Source of the DNA: Xestospongia muta
Taxonomy: Eukaryota > Porifera > Demospongiae > Haplosclerida > Petrosiidae
Direction of reading: 5' to 3'
Assembly: GCA_963693285.1 (NCBI GenBank)
Contig: OY848927.1
Span: 3,164,501 to 3,228,500, forward strand
DNA: 64,000 nucleotides
Shown here piece by piece: positions 34,742-46,975 of the stretch (position 1 is the first letter of the stretch; each line of letters opens with the position of its first letter). Both the position numbers and the translations under genes were made by a program. The notes under the pieces are model-generated. The model was not told where the DNA came from, did no database searches, and saw nothing but the letters and a program-made list of their open reading frames with translations.

Positions 34742-37700
34742 ATGTCAGTAGTAGATATGCTATCAGCAGCTGGTATCTTCTTGTTATGTGTGAGTGAAGT
34801 TATTAGTAACTGTCCACCAGACTCAGGTAAGTGACTTGATGTGTAGTGCATCATTTATTGACAATGTTCTAGGTATCTACCTGATGTTCAATGGAGATTG
34901 TTATCCTAATGGCTCCTACATAAATCATCAATACATCACACCAGGAATAAGTTACTATACATCACATCTTCAGTGTGTGTTACCTAATTCCACTTTGTCT
35001 GGAGGAGAGTGGGTTAATCCTAATGGACAACCTGTAAACTGTAGCAACAGTAATAACAATGATCCGCTTCTCTGTGATGTCTCGAATACTCCAGCTAATA
35101 TCACTGTATACAGACCCAATGCTAATAATTTTTATGAATCTGATTTTGGTGGTAATGAGTTCTAATGTTGTCTACCCAGTAATTGTTCTGATCCTACTAC
35201 CAACATCATCACTGTTCATATATTCAGTAAGTTATATCTCATTGTACTAATACACATTGTCATTTGTTGCTGATCTACTATAGGACATGTAGAGATCACA
35301 GACTTCAGTGTTGTTGAACTTCCTGCTAACATAACGGTTGTTCCACAACAATACAGATTTCATTGTGTATATAGTGGATGGTACAACAATTTTGAGTGGT
35401 ATTATAACAATACTCAAATCAACTGTACATCACAACAGTTTGGATACAGCTGTCAAATTGGCCCAATTAAATATCTATATGGTGGTATTAACAGTACAAA
35501 GTTTCGTACTCTTACTGTTACTTGGGATGCAGAGAAGATCAATAGTGGAATATTTAGTCAGTCAAACAATAATGGTGATCATGTACATAGGTGTTATATA
35601 AGAGCACAAAATGTTGAAAGAAATCGTTATCTTACTGTAACTGGTAAGTACTTCTACTACTATAGTTACATGATGTCATATGTAATCCTCTCAGCTCCAG
35701 GATTCATTCCCTCTCTTCCTACTCTGGTCAACAAGACGGCTACCACTATCACTGTCAGTTGGATACCTGTTCCATCTGATGCTGATGGATATGTAGTCAA
35801 TGTCACTAGTGACACACACACTGTGACACAACAGGTAAAGGGAGGTAGTCATAATAAGATAATACTGAAGGGACTGATACCAGTAACAACTTATAACATC
35901 ACAGTCAGAGCCTATCAAGATATACTAGGACCTGCTAGTAATGCAATCAGTATACAAACTAGTATAAATCTTACTACAGGTATAGATTTTGATGTATTAT
36001 TTTGATATTTCAATGATTTATAGCTATAGGTATATCATCTATCAGTTGGATTTTGTTAACTACTACACTTTAAAATGCTGTTAGCTGTATGACCACTACT
36101 GTCAATGTTACTACTGATGTTTACTGGTTAGTGAATGGAGTGATGAAGTACAACACAATGTATACATTAATTGATTCTGATCTCCTCATATACAACAACA
36201 CACTACTGGTATATCCTGATCCACTAGGAGTGTCAGTTAATGTTACCTGTATAGCAATGTATAAAGGAGTGAACTACAGTGACACTGTCATATTACAAGG
36301 TATGTGAAATTTAGTTGTTCATCTTAACTAGGTTTACTGGTATTTAGTTCCCAGTGGTCTTCCATCTAATGTGATGACATATATTTTAAATGAGACTAGT
36401 ATCAAAGTTAACTGGACTATGTCATCACAGACTAATGGATATTTGATTGTCATTAACTCTACTACTGGAGTAGATACCAATAAGATATTGTCTACTACAG
36501 AAGATGAAGTTCTAATCAATGGACTAACATTGAGTACATATTATGAGATCAGTGTGTACTCATATAAAGATCTCCCTTCAATTAATAGTACACAAAGATT
36601 GTTAAGGTTCGATGGTGAGTTGATTTTGTATAAACACAATGTGACTTTATTTGATTGTCTAGTTCCTACACCAGTAACTAGTCTCTCAGTGAGTGATGTC
36701 TCAACCACTACTATTAGAGTGAACTGGATTAGTCCCAGTAGTGAAGATGGTAACTATGTAACATACTACAACATTTCCTATAGTCCATCTTGTCCTGAGT
36801 TATCATCAGTTAATATGACATTGGTCTCTGTTATTCCTCATCAGTCCACTACAACATTCAGTTATACATTAAGAGAATTGTTCAGTGGTATGAGCTATAC
36901 CATCACAGTGAAAGCTGGTAATATACTAGGAGAATCGAGTGCAGTGATGATATTAAGTAAAGCAGAACCAACATCAAGTAATTCATGTGATAATATGGCT
37001 AGTTTATGTTGACAATAATTCAAAGGTCCTGGATCAATTGGCACATTATCCAGTTTGATGTCTACTACATGGGCAGTTATCTTATGGAGTGTACCTTGTA
37101 ATATTTCTGTAGACTATCCCATTATCACATATGAGATAGGGTACACTACTTATCAGTCTAATGGTAGTTGTTCTTCTAGTAATGAGTTTAGTCCAATGAT
37201 AAAAACTAATACAAGTAGTAGAAATATGTATATAAGTGATCTGATAGGTAACACCTGTTATCTGTTTGGTGTGCGTGGTTACACTGTTAATGGTTATGGA
37301 CTATGGACAGTAATTGGTAATATAACAGAACAAGAATCAACTATTTGTACTAATGAAGGTAATTGTAGACAATTCAGAATTTATTATTATTATAACTTGT
37401 ATTGTTTACAGTCACTTCATCTACCACTACTACTATTACTGTACTTGGTGTACTTGTTGGTATACTGTTGATTGTAGTGATAGTTAGTGTTGTTGGGAAT
37501 GTTTTACAGTTTATTTACAACAGACGGTATGAATATTATTAATAATGTCTATAAACAATTATTTTTTGTTTGATGCAGACTCAGTAATCAAGTCACTGCT
37601 ACCTCTAAAGTTCAACAACAAACAGACAGTGGGTATGTTGTCATATTCTGTTATCTTGTGTTAACTCATACATTGTCTATCTATAGAGCTAATGAAGATA

Positions 37701-37783
37701 TTGAATTGAAAGTCTGTGAGCCCTATCATACACGTCAGTCTAAATTAATTGATAAGATTTATGAAACTTTGAGACACCAATAG
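34742..37783 (+). pseudogene. Gene D: Ig/FN3 receptor with two nonsense codons
   Basis: Exons: 34742-34826, 34873-35226, 35284-35643, 35695-35979, 36024-36299, 36348-36614, 36663-36977, 37026-37358, 37412-37526, 37579-37632, 37687-37783. Phase is kept throughout. Domains: signal peptide, Ig1, Ig2, FN3, Ig-like, FN3, FN3, FN3, TM, tail. The fourth FN3 exon found in A and E (the PTGSPK type) is missing. In-frame TAA codons lie at 35163-35165 (AAA, Lys, in the paralogues) and 36071-36073 (CAA in gene E). The tail also diverges and ends early, at 37783, without the C-terminal YxxI. It is probably a young pseudogene, as intact splice sites and frame show. A short secreted Ig1 product from the first stop is possible but unsupported. 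Confidence 0.8.
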
Positions 37784-38582
37784 ATACCAGTGTATATCAG
37801 CGTATATGATATTTTTAAGAAATAGTACGTGGAGTGCATTTAATATTGTAGCTAGTTCTATTTTGAAGTTTTATTACATATTTTGTTGCCTATAGACTTT
37901 AATTTTTGCTCTTTTTTATTGTTGTTGTGAAACAATTTTTGGACTAATTGATAATGTATTAAACATTAAATTTTTGTCTGCCTATTAAATCAAGTTACAA
38001 TATTCAGATGTCCATGTTAAATTTATGTCAATCAACAATTACACTATTTTGATATTTACATTATGTAAACTTAGTTAAGTAACTTATATTAGAATAATCT
38101 TAAAAACATAACAATGTAATTATAATACTGTCCATCTCAGTTGATTTTTTCCTGTATAATTTACAACAGCGCTCTTTCAGTGCTAGTTCTAACAATGATT
38201 ACAGTTTAGATTCCATTGAATGTTAACTTTACCATAACTAACTATTCAAGGCCGTTAAAGGTGTGTATTCACTGGAAGGATTATTGAATTGTGTTTACAC
38301 ATCCCTGTTCTAATCTATTCTTGATTTTTAACATCAATGACATTGAGGTCCAATGATTTATAAAGTCAACTTTAAAAGTGGAGTAACAACAATGAATATG
38401 AAGGGAATGTTTGGAAAATCTATTGTATACAGTATTGACTACATTAAATTTAATGTAGTTCATAGTAACTAATTATCACTACTGAAATGTATATTCAGCA
38501 TAATCTAACTAATATTTAACAATGTCTGTACACTGATTGGCAGTGTGCACTGAACTAGATAGACTCTGTTAGCTCTGATGGT
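37784..38582. other. Spacer between genes D and E
   Basis: No gene seen. The first 250 bases are a diverged version of the gene A/E 3' flank. The rest is unique AT-rich sequence. Confidence 0.5.
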
Positions 38583-41500
38583 ATGACAATGTCAGCAGTA
38601 CTACTACTGGCTACTATCTTCTTGTTATGTGTGAGTGAAGGTATTAGTAACTGTCCACCAGACTCAGGTAAGTGACTTGAAATATAGTTCAACATTTATT
38701 GACAATGTTCTAGGTATCTACTTAATGCACAATGGAGATTGTTATCCTAATGGCTCCTATATCAATCATCTGTACATCACACCAAACATAAGCAGCTTAG
38801 GCTACTACTATTCACTGCTCCAATGTGTGTCACCTAATTCCACTTTGTCTGGAGGACAGTGGATTAATCCTAATGGACAACCTGTAAACTGTAGTAACAG
38901 TAATAACAATGACCCACTTCTCTGTCATGTCTCTAATACTCTAGCTAACATCACTGTATACAGACCTGGTGGTGATAATTTTCATGAATCTGATTTTGGT
39001 GGTAATGGGTTCAAATGTTGTCTACCCAGTAATTGTTCTGATCCTACTACCAACATCATCACTGTTCATATATTCAGTAAGTTATATCTAATTGTACTAG
39101 TACACACTGTCATTTGTTACTGATCCACTAAAGGACATGTAGAGATCATAGACTTCAGTGTTGTTGAACTTCCTTCTAATATGACAATTGTTCCACAACA
39201 ATACACACTTCATTGTGTATATAGTGGATGGTATAAAACTTTTGAGTGGTATTATAACAATACTCAAATCAACTGTACATCACAACAGTTTGGATACAGC
39301 TGTCAAATTGGCCCAATTCAATTTCTATATGGTATTAATAGTACAAAGTTTCATACTCTTACTGTTACTTGGGATGCAGAGGAGATCAGTAGTGGAATAT
39401 TTAGTCAGTCAAACAATAATGGTGATCATGTACATAGGTGTTATGTAAAAGCACAAAATGTTGAACGAAATCGTTATCTTACAGTAACTGGTAAGTACTT
39501 TTACTATTATAGTTACATGATGTCATATGTAATCCTCTAAGCTCCAGGATTCATTCCCTCTCCTCCTACTCTGGTCAACAAGACAGGTACCACTATCACT
39601 GTCAGTTGGACACCTGTTCCATCTGATGCTGATGGATATGTAGTCAATGTCACTAGTGACACACACACTATGACACAACAGATAAAGGGAGGTAGTCAGA
39701 ATAAGATAATACTGAAGGGACTAATACCAGCAACAACTTATAACATCACAGTCAGAGCCTATCAAGATATACTAGGACCTGCTAGTAATGCAATTAGTAT
39801 ACAAACTAATATAAATCTAACTACAGGTATAAATTTTGATGTATTATTTTGATATTTCAATAATTTATAGCTATAGGTATATCATCTATCAGTTGGATAT
39901 TGCTAACTAATACACTTCAAAATGCTGTTAGCTGTATTACAACTACCATCAATATTACTAGTGATGTTTATTGGTTAGTGAATGGAGTAATGAAGTACAA
40001 CTCAATGTATACATTAATTGATTCTGATCTCTTCATATACAACAACACACTAGTGGTATATCCTGATCCACTGGGAGTGTCAGTTAATGTTACCTGTATA
40101 GCAATGTATAAAGGAGTGAACTACAGCGACACTGTCATATTACAAGGTATGTAAATTTAGTTCTTCATCTTAACTAAGTTTATCCTTTTCTAGTTCCCAG
40201 TGGTTCTCCATCTAATGTGATGATAGATGTTTTAAATGAGACTAGTATCAAAGTCAACTGGACTATGTCATCACAGACTAATGGATATGTGATTGTCATT
40301 AACTCTACTACTGGAGTAGGTACCAACAAGATATTATCTACTACAGAAGATGAAGTTCTAATCAATGGACTAACATTGAGTACATATGACATCAGTGTGT
40401 ACTCATATAAAGATCTTCCTTCAATTAATAGTACACAAAGATTGTTAAGATTTGATGGTGAGTTGATATTTTTATAAACACAATCTGACATTACTTCATT
40501 GTGTAGTTACTACACCAGTAACTAGTCTCTCTGTGAGTGATATCTCAACCTCTACTATTAAAGTGAATTGGACTAGTCCCAGTAGTGAAGATGGTAACTA
40601 CATAACATACTACAACATTTCCTATAGTCCATCTTGTCCTGAGTTATCATCAGTTAGTGTGAGATTGGTCTCTGTTACTCCTCATCAGTCCACTACAACA
40701 TTCAGTTATATATTAAGAGAATTGTTCAGTGGTATGAGCTATACCATCAGAGTGAGAGCTGGTAATATACTAGGAGAATCTAGTCCAGTGATAATATTAG
40801 GTGCAATAGAACCAACAGGTAAATATTTCACGTCAAGCTAAGTTTACATTTATTGCTATTTACAGTACCTACTGGATCACCCAAGGCAGTCACAGTTTTA
40901 TCCATTAGTTTGAGATTAAACAATATCACATGGGAAGAGATTGATTGTCATCTACGTAATGGTAGAATCATTGAGTATATTGTGATCATTAGTAACAATA
41001 GTATCACATACAACCTCACCAGTAGTGAGAGATATGTCATTGTGAAGGATCTACCATTTGGTAATTTATATAACATGAGTGTAGCTGGTGTCAACTCTAT
41101 TGGAACTGGTTCATTCAGTGATCCTGTTGAAGTACAAATTGGAACTGGTAAGTACATTGTTAGTTCTAATGACCAACAATTATACTTAGTACTTTTACTT
41201 TGTACTCAGTCCCTAGTCCAGTTAGTACACTATTCAGTATGATGTCTACTACACGGGCTATTATTTCATGGAGTGTACCCAGTTATATTCCTGTAGACTA
41301 TCCTATTTTCACATATGAGATAGGGTACATTACTCATCAGTCTAATGATAGTTGTTCTCCTAGTAATGAGTTTAGTCCAATGATAAAAACTAATATAAGT
41401 AGTAGAAATGTGATTATAAATGATCTGATAGGTAACACCTGTTATCTGTTTGGGGTACGTGGTTACGTGGTTAATGGTTATGGACTATGGACAGTAATTG

Positions 41501-41993
41501 GTAATATAACAGAACAAGAATTAACTATTTGTACTAATGAATGTAATTATAGACAATCTAGAATTTATTATTATATAACTTCTATTGTTTACAGTCACCT
41601 CTTCTACCACTACTACTATTACTGTACTGGGTGTACTAGTTGGTATACTGTTGATTGTAGTGATAGTTAGTGTTGTTGGGAATATCTTACAGTTTATTTA
41701 CATTAGACGGTATGGATATTATTAATAATGTTAATAAATAATTATTCTTTGTTTGATGCAGACTCAGTGAACTAGTCACTGCTACCTCTAAAGTTCAACA
41801 ACAAACAAACAGTGGGTATGTTGTCATATTCTATTACCTTGTGTTAACTCATACACTATATATCTATAGAGCTAATGAAGATATTGAAATGAAAGTCTGT
41901 GAGCCTTACAGTCTACATCAGTCTAAACCAACTGATGATATTTATGATGTGTGTCAACCATCAGTAGATACCAGTGTATATGAGTGTATATGA
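38583..41993 (+). CDS. Gene E: full-length Ig/FN3 receptor, 949 aa
   Basis: Exons: 38583-38667, 38714-39076, 39134-39490, 39542-39826, 39871-40146, 40194-40457, 40507-40818, 40866-41147, 41210-41542, 41595-41709, 41762-41815, 41870-41993. Signal peptide (VLLLATIFLLCVS) residues 1-24; Ig1 29-149 (LQC, GQW, KCC); Ig2 150-268 (LHC, FEWYY, HRCY); FN3 269-363; Ig-like 364-455 (VSC, VYWLVNG, VTC); four FN3 domains 456-852; TM in 853-891 (GVLVGILLIVVIVSVV); tail about 58 aa ending SVYECI. Every extracellular domain is one phase 1-1 exon. Many N-glycosylation sequons. The acceptor of exon 4 is AAG instead of CAG, still usable. This is the most complete member of the family here. Ligand unknown; no enzymatic domain. 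Confidence 0.87.
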
Positions 41994-42939
41994 TATTTTC
42001 GTAAACAATGGTACATGGAGTTCATCTATGTAGTAGTTAGTTCTACTTTGAAGTTTATTGCATATTTTGTTGCCTATAGACTTATATTTTGGTCATTTTT
42101 GCTTCTGTGAAACAGTTTTGGACTAATTGATAGTGTATTCAATCATTAAATTTTTGTGTACCTATTAAATTCAGCTGCAATGTTCAGATGTCCATGTCAA
42201 ATTTATGAAATTATTTTGTCCTAAATAAACTATATTTGTATTGGGATATCATAGTCCCATAACAATGTACAATATGTTAATTATAACACTTTACTTCACA
42301 TTCGATCTCTTCCCACAACAACCAATACATGTGTACACATGCTCAGCATATTTTACACACACACACACAATAACTGCACTATCCAAATCTTGTGTATCTT
42401 CCTACTTCACTAATAGCTTAGCTATATAGTTTAGTTTCCTACACAAAATGAAATAGACTAAATTATATCAACTAATTGATCAAAATATTTATTATAAATT
42501 TCTCAAAATATTACCAACTATAACAATGGTAACATTACATTTCTCATATAATAAATTTTGTATTATACTTAAGTTAATTCAGCAGGACAAATAACACTTC
42601 ATTATAATCTAGTTAGCACTTTACATTAAAATATGAATAGATCATACTATGTTATAATTATTTTGATACTATATGGTATCTACCTATCACACAAGATCAT
42701 ATTCAATTTCATGATATTTGTCCATATATATTTATAGTGCCTGTATGTTTGTTGTTATTGATTGTTTTAACAAAGATCATACCACTTTGTTAAGTACACT
42801 TTCTTGTTAGAGACATACATACAACGATATAAAACCAATTATGTAATTCTTTACAAAAATTACAATTAATTAAGGCAGCAATAATGTTGTGTATTATGTT
42901 AATAAGACAATGTGATAACTGTTAATACATAAAGTAAGT
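41994..42939. other. Spacer between genes E and F
   Basis: Homologous to 2280-2900, 50578-51531 and 59351-60232. An (AC)n tract lies at about 42354-42369. No coding sequence seen. Confidence 0.6.
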
Positions 42940-43077
42940 ATTGTAGACAATGCGATTTGTCATAAATGATTTAACTGTTATTTATAGTTTGCTCTTGAGT
43001 TCCATAAATATTTAGAAAATTATAAACATTAGTGCAGCACATATATCATGAGAGAGAAAGGCTCTGATAGAAAGACA
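42940..43077 (+). promoter_or_regulatory. Conserved promoter block of gene F
   Basis: Starts ATTGTAGACAAT and contains GATTTGTCATAAATGATTTA, then a TATA-like TATAAACATTAGTGCAGCAC at 43021, 57 bases before the ATG. The block is nearly invariant before F, G, F', G' and F'', although G is otherwise distinct upstream. An upstream in-frame ATG (about 43048) exists in F, F', G and G' but not in F'', so I chose the MSVLL start. Confidence 0.55.
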
Positions 43078-45189
43078 ATGTCTGTACTACTACTGGCTAC
43101 TATCTTCTTGTTATGTGTGAGTGAAGTTATTAGTAACTGTCCACCAAACTCTGGTAAGTGAGTTGATGTGTAGTACATCATTTATTAACAATGTTCTAGG
43201 TATCTACCTGATGTTCAATGGAGATTGTTATCCTAATGGCTCCTACATCAATCATATTTACATCACACCAGGAAAAAATGCCTATATATCACCTCTCCAG
43301 TGTGTGTTACCTTATTCTACTTTGTCTGGAGGACAGTGGGTCTATCCTAATGGACAATCTGTCAACTGTAACATCAACAATAACAATGATCCTCTCCGCT
43401 GTATTGAATCTAATAATCCTGCTAACATCACTGTATATAGACCTGGACCACCAAATGAGCAACCATTTTATGAAAATGTCAATGAACATAGTCAAGCTAA
43501 AATAGGTGGTAATAAGTACAAATGTTGTCTACCTACTAGCTGTTCTGATCCTACTACAAACATCATCACTGTTCATATATTCAGTAAGTTATATCTCATT
43601 GTACTAGTAAACACTGTCATTTGTTACTAATCTATTATAGAACATGTAGAGATCACAGACTTTATTGTTATTGAGTTTCCTTCTAATATGACAGTTGTTC
43701 CACAACAATACAAACTTCAATGTGTTCTAAGTGGAATTGAAAGACATTTTAGGTGGTATTACGTATATAACAGTCATAGTTCTAGTATTGAATTCAACTG
43801 TTTGACACAAAACTTTGGATACAGTTGTAGTAATGAGAGTCAAACTATTCACAGTATTAATAATACAATTGTTCATAATCTAACTGTTATTTGGTATGAA
43901 GAGGAGATCAATAGTGGAATATTTAGTCAGTCAAACAATAATGGTGATCATGTACATAGGTGTTATGAAAAAGTTGATGAGATTGTAAGAAATCGTTATC
44001 TTACAGTAACTGGTAAGTACTTTTACTACTATAGATACATGATGTCTTAAGTAACCTTCTCAGCTCCAAGATTCACTCCCTCTCCTCCTACTCTGGTCAA
44101 CAAGACAGCTACCACTATCACTGTCAGTTGGACACCTGTTCCATCTGATGCTGATGGATATGTAGTCAATGCCACTAGTAAAACACACACTGTGACACAA
44201 CAGGTAAAGGGAGGTTGTCAAAATAAGATGACACTGAAGGGACTGATACCATCAACAACTTATAACATCACAGTCAGAGCCTATCAAGATATACTAGGAC
44301 CTGCTAGTAATGTAATCAGTGTACAAACTAATGATTCTTTCTACTCAGTTCCTGGTCCAGTTAGTACACTATCCAGTTTGATGTCTACTACATGGGCAGT
44401 TATCTCATGGAGTGTACCTAGTTATATTCCTGTAGACTATCCTATTATCACATATGAGATAGGGTACACTACTCATCAGTCTAATGATAGTTGTTCTCCT
44501 AGTGATGAGTTTATTCCAATGATAAAAACTAATACAAGTAGTAGAAATGTGAAGATAAGTGATCTAATAGGTAACACCTGTTATCTGTTTGGTGTACGTG
44601 GTTATACTGTTAATGGTTATGGACTATGGACAGTAATTGGTAATCAAACTCTATCTGAGCTACATACAACAGGTATTTGCAAGGACTCTTAATCATATTA
44701 CCATCCACAACAATAGTGTCAGTAATATCTCCACTACCAACACTATGTACTACTGATAAAGGTATGTAGAATATCATGATGTAAGTTTATAATGTCTATA
44801 CAGTTACTTCATCCAACACTAGTACTATTACTGGACTGGGTGTACTAGTTGGTATACTGTTGATTGTAGTGATAACTAGTATTGCTGTCAATATGATGCA
44901 GTTTATATACATCAGACGGTATTTAATATAATTTCCTCAGATATATATTGTTTGTTGGTACAGACTCATCATTACTACATCTGAAGACCAACAACAATTG
45001 GGCTGTCAGTAAGTTATCAATAATGGATTGATCAGTACACATAATTACCTTGTGTTAACTCATACACTGTCTATCTATAGACCTGATGAAGATATTGAAA
45101 TGCAAGTTTGTGAACCCTATAGTCTTCAATCAATTGATGATGAAGGTCGTCAAGTACCAACAGATAACTGTGTCTATGAGAATATATGA
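43078..45189 (+). CDS. Gene F: Ig-Ig-FN3-FN3 receptor, 584 aa
   Basis: Exons: 43078-43153, 43200-43583, 43641-44012, 44064-44672, 44717-44761, 44804-44918, 44964-45008, 45081-45189. Signal peptide MSVLLLATIFLLCVS; Ig1 26-153 with an extra loop (RPGPPNEQPFYENVNEHSQA); Ig2 154-277 (LQC, FRWYY, HRCY). Exon 4 encodes two FN3 domains fused through NDSFYS; TM 506-529 (GVLVGILLIVVITSIAV); tail ending CVYENI. The Ig3 and three middle FN3 exons of gene E are absent. The linker NDSFYS corresponds to the polypyrimidine tract and AG that precede the last FN3 exon in A, so the exon fused by deletion of the intervening sequence. The stalk exon is 42 bp shorter than in F' and F''. Confidence 0.87.
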
Positions 45190-45302
45190 TGTTACACTAT
45201 GTAGTATAAACTTGTCCTATAGTTAGTTTTATAACTAAAAGAGCATTTATAAAATATGTATTGTTATTGTTGTCATAAAAAAACACACTATAATTATAAT
45301 AG

Positions 45303-45545
45303 AGAGTGAAGTGGACTAGTCCCAGTAGTGAAGATGGTAACTATGTAACATACTACAACATTTCCTATAGTCCACCTTGTCTTGAGTTTTTATCAGTGAG
45401 TGTGACATTGGTTTCTGTTACTACAATACCTACTGGGTCACCTAAGGCAGTCACAGCTTCATCTAAATTTAACATAAAACAATATCACATGGGAAGAGAT
45501 TATTTTGTCACCTACATAATGGTAGAATCATTGAGTATGTTGTAT
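45303..45545 (+). pseudogene. Relic of two FN3 exons downstream of gene F
   Basis: Encodes KWTSPSSEDGNYVTYYNISY joined to PTGSPKAVTASS. These are fragments of gene E exons 7 and 8, here without splice sites and with a frameshift before the CHLRNGRIIEY segment. They correspond to the FN3 modules missing from gene F. Confidence 0.75.
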
Positions 45546-46838
45546 GTTGTGTTTGTTGTGACTGATTGTTTTAACAAAGATCATACCACTTTGTTCACTT
45601 TCTTGTTGGACACACACATATAATGATATAGAACTAATTATGTAATACTTTACAAATATAAACAGTTAATAATGTTGTGTATTATCATAGATATTAGAGT
45701 AGAGGGATTTGAAACTCAATTAACACTTCCTGTATACAGTACTATTTTGTGATGGGAAGGTACGAGATCAGGTCCTAGTTTGGAATGTCTCACTTGTGAA
45801 TGTGTCAGGATAGGTCTATATAGGAGAAGCAAAAAATAGAAAAAAGGAAAGAAGAGCAACAAAACCAATACATTTTGTTTTAAGAAGGTGAAGACAAATT
45901 GGCAATAGAGTGAGGATAGCATTAGTACAAGTTTTTATTTTTTTAGTACAAGTTTTTATTTTTTTAAGAAGCATGTGTCCTCCTATTGCATGGACTTGCT
46001 TTTTTCAGATATCTCAATTGTTATTCATTTCAGAATTTAAAAAATACTTTACAATGTTGTGTGATAGTACATGTTTGTGTACCTCTGACTGATGTATAGA
46101 AGCTTGAATATCTTTATTTTGATGGATAATATGATGAGTGATGTAGTGCAATAAAATAATAAAAGATTGTGTTTCCATGTATAGATCTTGTTATACAATG
46201 CTAACCTCTTGGCTTAGGTTATAAGGACTCGATCACTATCGCATTGTATATATTACAGATAATCAGTACATTTTTAGATATATTGTAACATGCATGCTAT
46301 GGCAATGGAGTGATAATGTAATAATTACCCAAATTCATTTTGATGTATTAGATGGGAAGAATGTTATGACTGTGTACTTGTAAAAGGACTCACAATCTGA
46401 AGCAAAAGTTAATTGTTTCCTATTCGCTGACAAAATATATTCATTGCTTGCTCATATCAATTCTACTCAACCTGATTTATTGTTCGTTTTCTATCTCATT
46501 TCCCTCGGATATCTATTTTAGTGCACATATGGATAGTTTGTCAATGCTTCAAAACAAGGTACTTCAATTTTCTTCAATTCCAAAAGGTTGAAATGTTTCA
46601 CCAGAGCAACAAACAAATTACAAGACAAGGATTAATATCTATAATACTCCACTAAGTTTTGATATTTGTATATTTATAATATAATTAGTACTTTATTCTG
46701 AACTGAGCAATAAACATTCATATAGCTTAAATACCTAACATTCCAAATTAGGAGAAGGCATGTTAATTAGGTGATAACTGTTGAGTTTCCAATCCCTCTA
46801 CTATGGCATCATAATAACTAATTGTTAATTAATTAAAT
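45546..46838. other. Spacer between genes F and G
   Basis: Non-coding. It matches 54189-55605 and 62856-64000. A T-rich 21-base unit (AGTACAAGTTTTTATTTTTTT) is doubled at 45926-45966 only here. About 120 bases found at 54605-54730 are missing. An ATAGAAAAAA unit at about 45836 has one copy here, three in F' and two in F''. Confidence 0.65.
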
Positions 46839-46975
46839 ATTGTAGACATGTGATTTGTCATAAATGATTTAACTGTTATTTATAGTTTGCTCTTGAGTTC
46901 CATAAATATTTAGAAAATTATAAACATTAGTGCAGCACATATATCATGAGAGAGAAAGGCTCTGATAGTAAGACA
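46839..46975 (+). promoter_or_regulatory. Conserved promoter block of gene G
   Basis: Same block as 42940-43077, with TATAAACATTAGTGCAGC 57 bases before the ATG. The sequence upstream of 46839 is unrelated to the sequence before gene F, so conservation starts sharply. Confidence 0.55.

Noticed and set aside
36957..37025. A hidden PTGSPK-type FN3 exon in gene D
   Set aside because: Only 48 bases separate the flanking exons, and no such sequence is present; the exon is deleted.
43048..43077. Upstream in-frame ATG (MREKGSD) as start of F and G genes
   Set aside because: It would put a charged segment before the signal peptide and is absent in F''. The MSVLL start is common to all.
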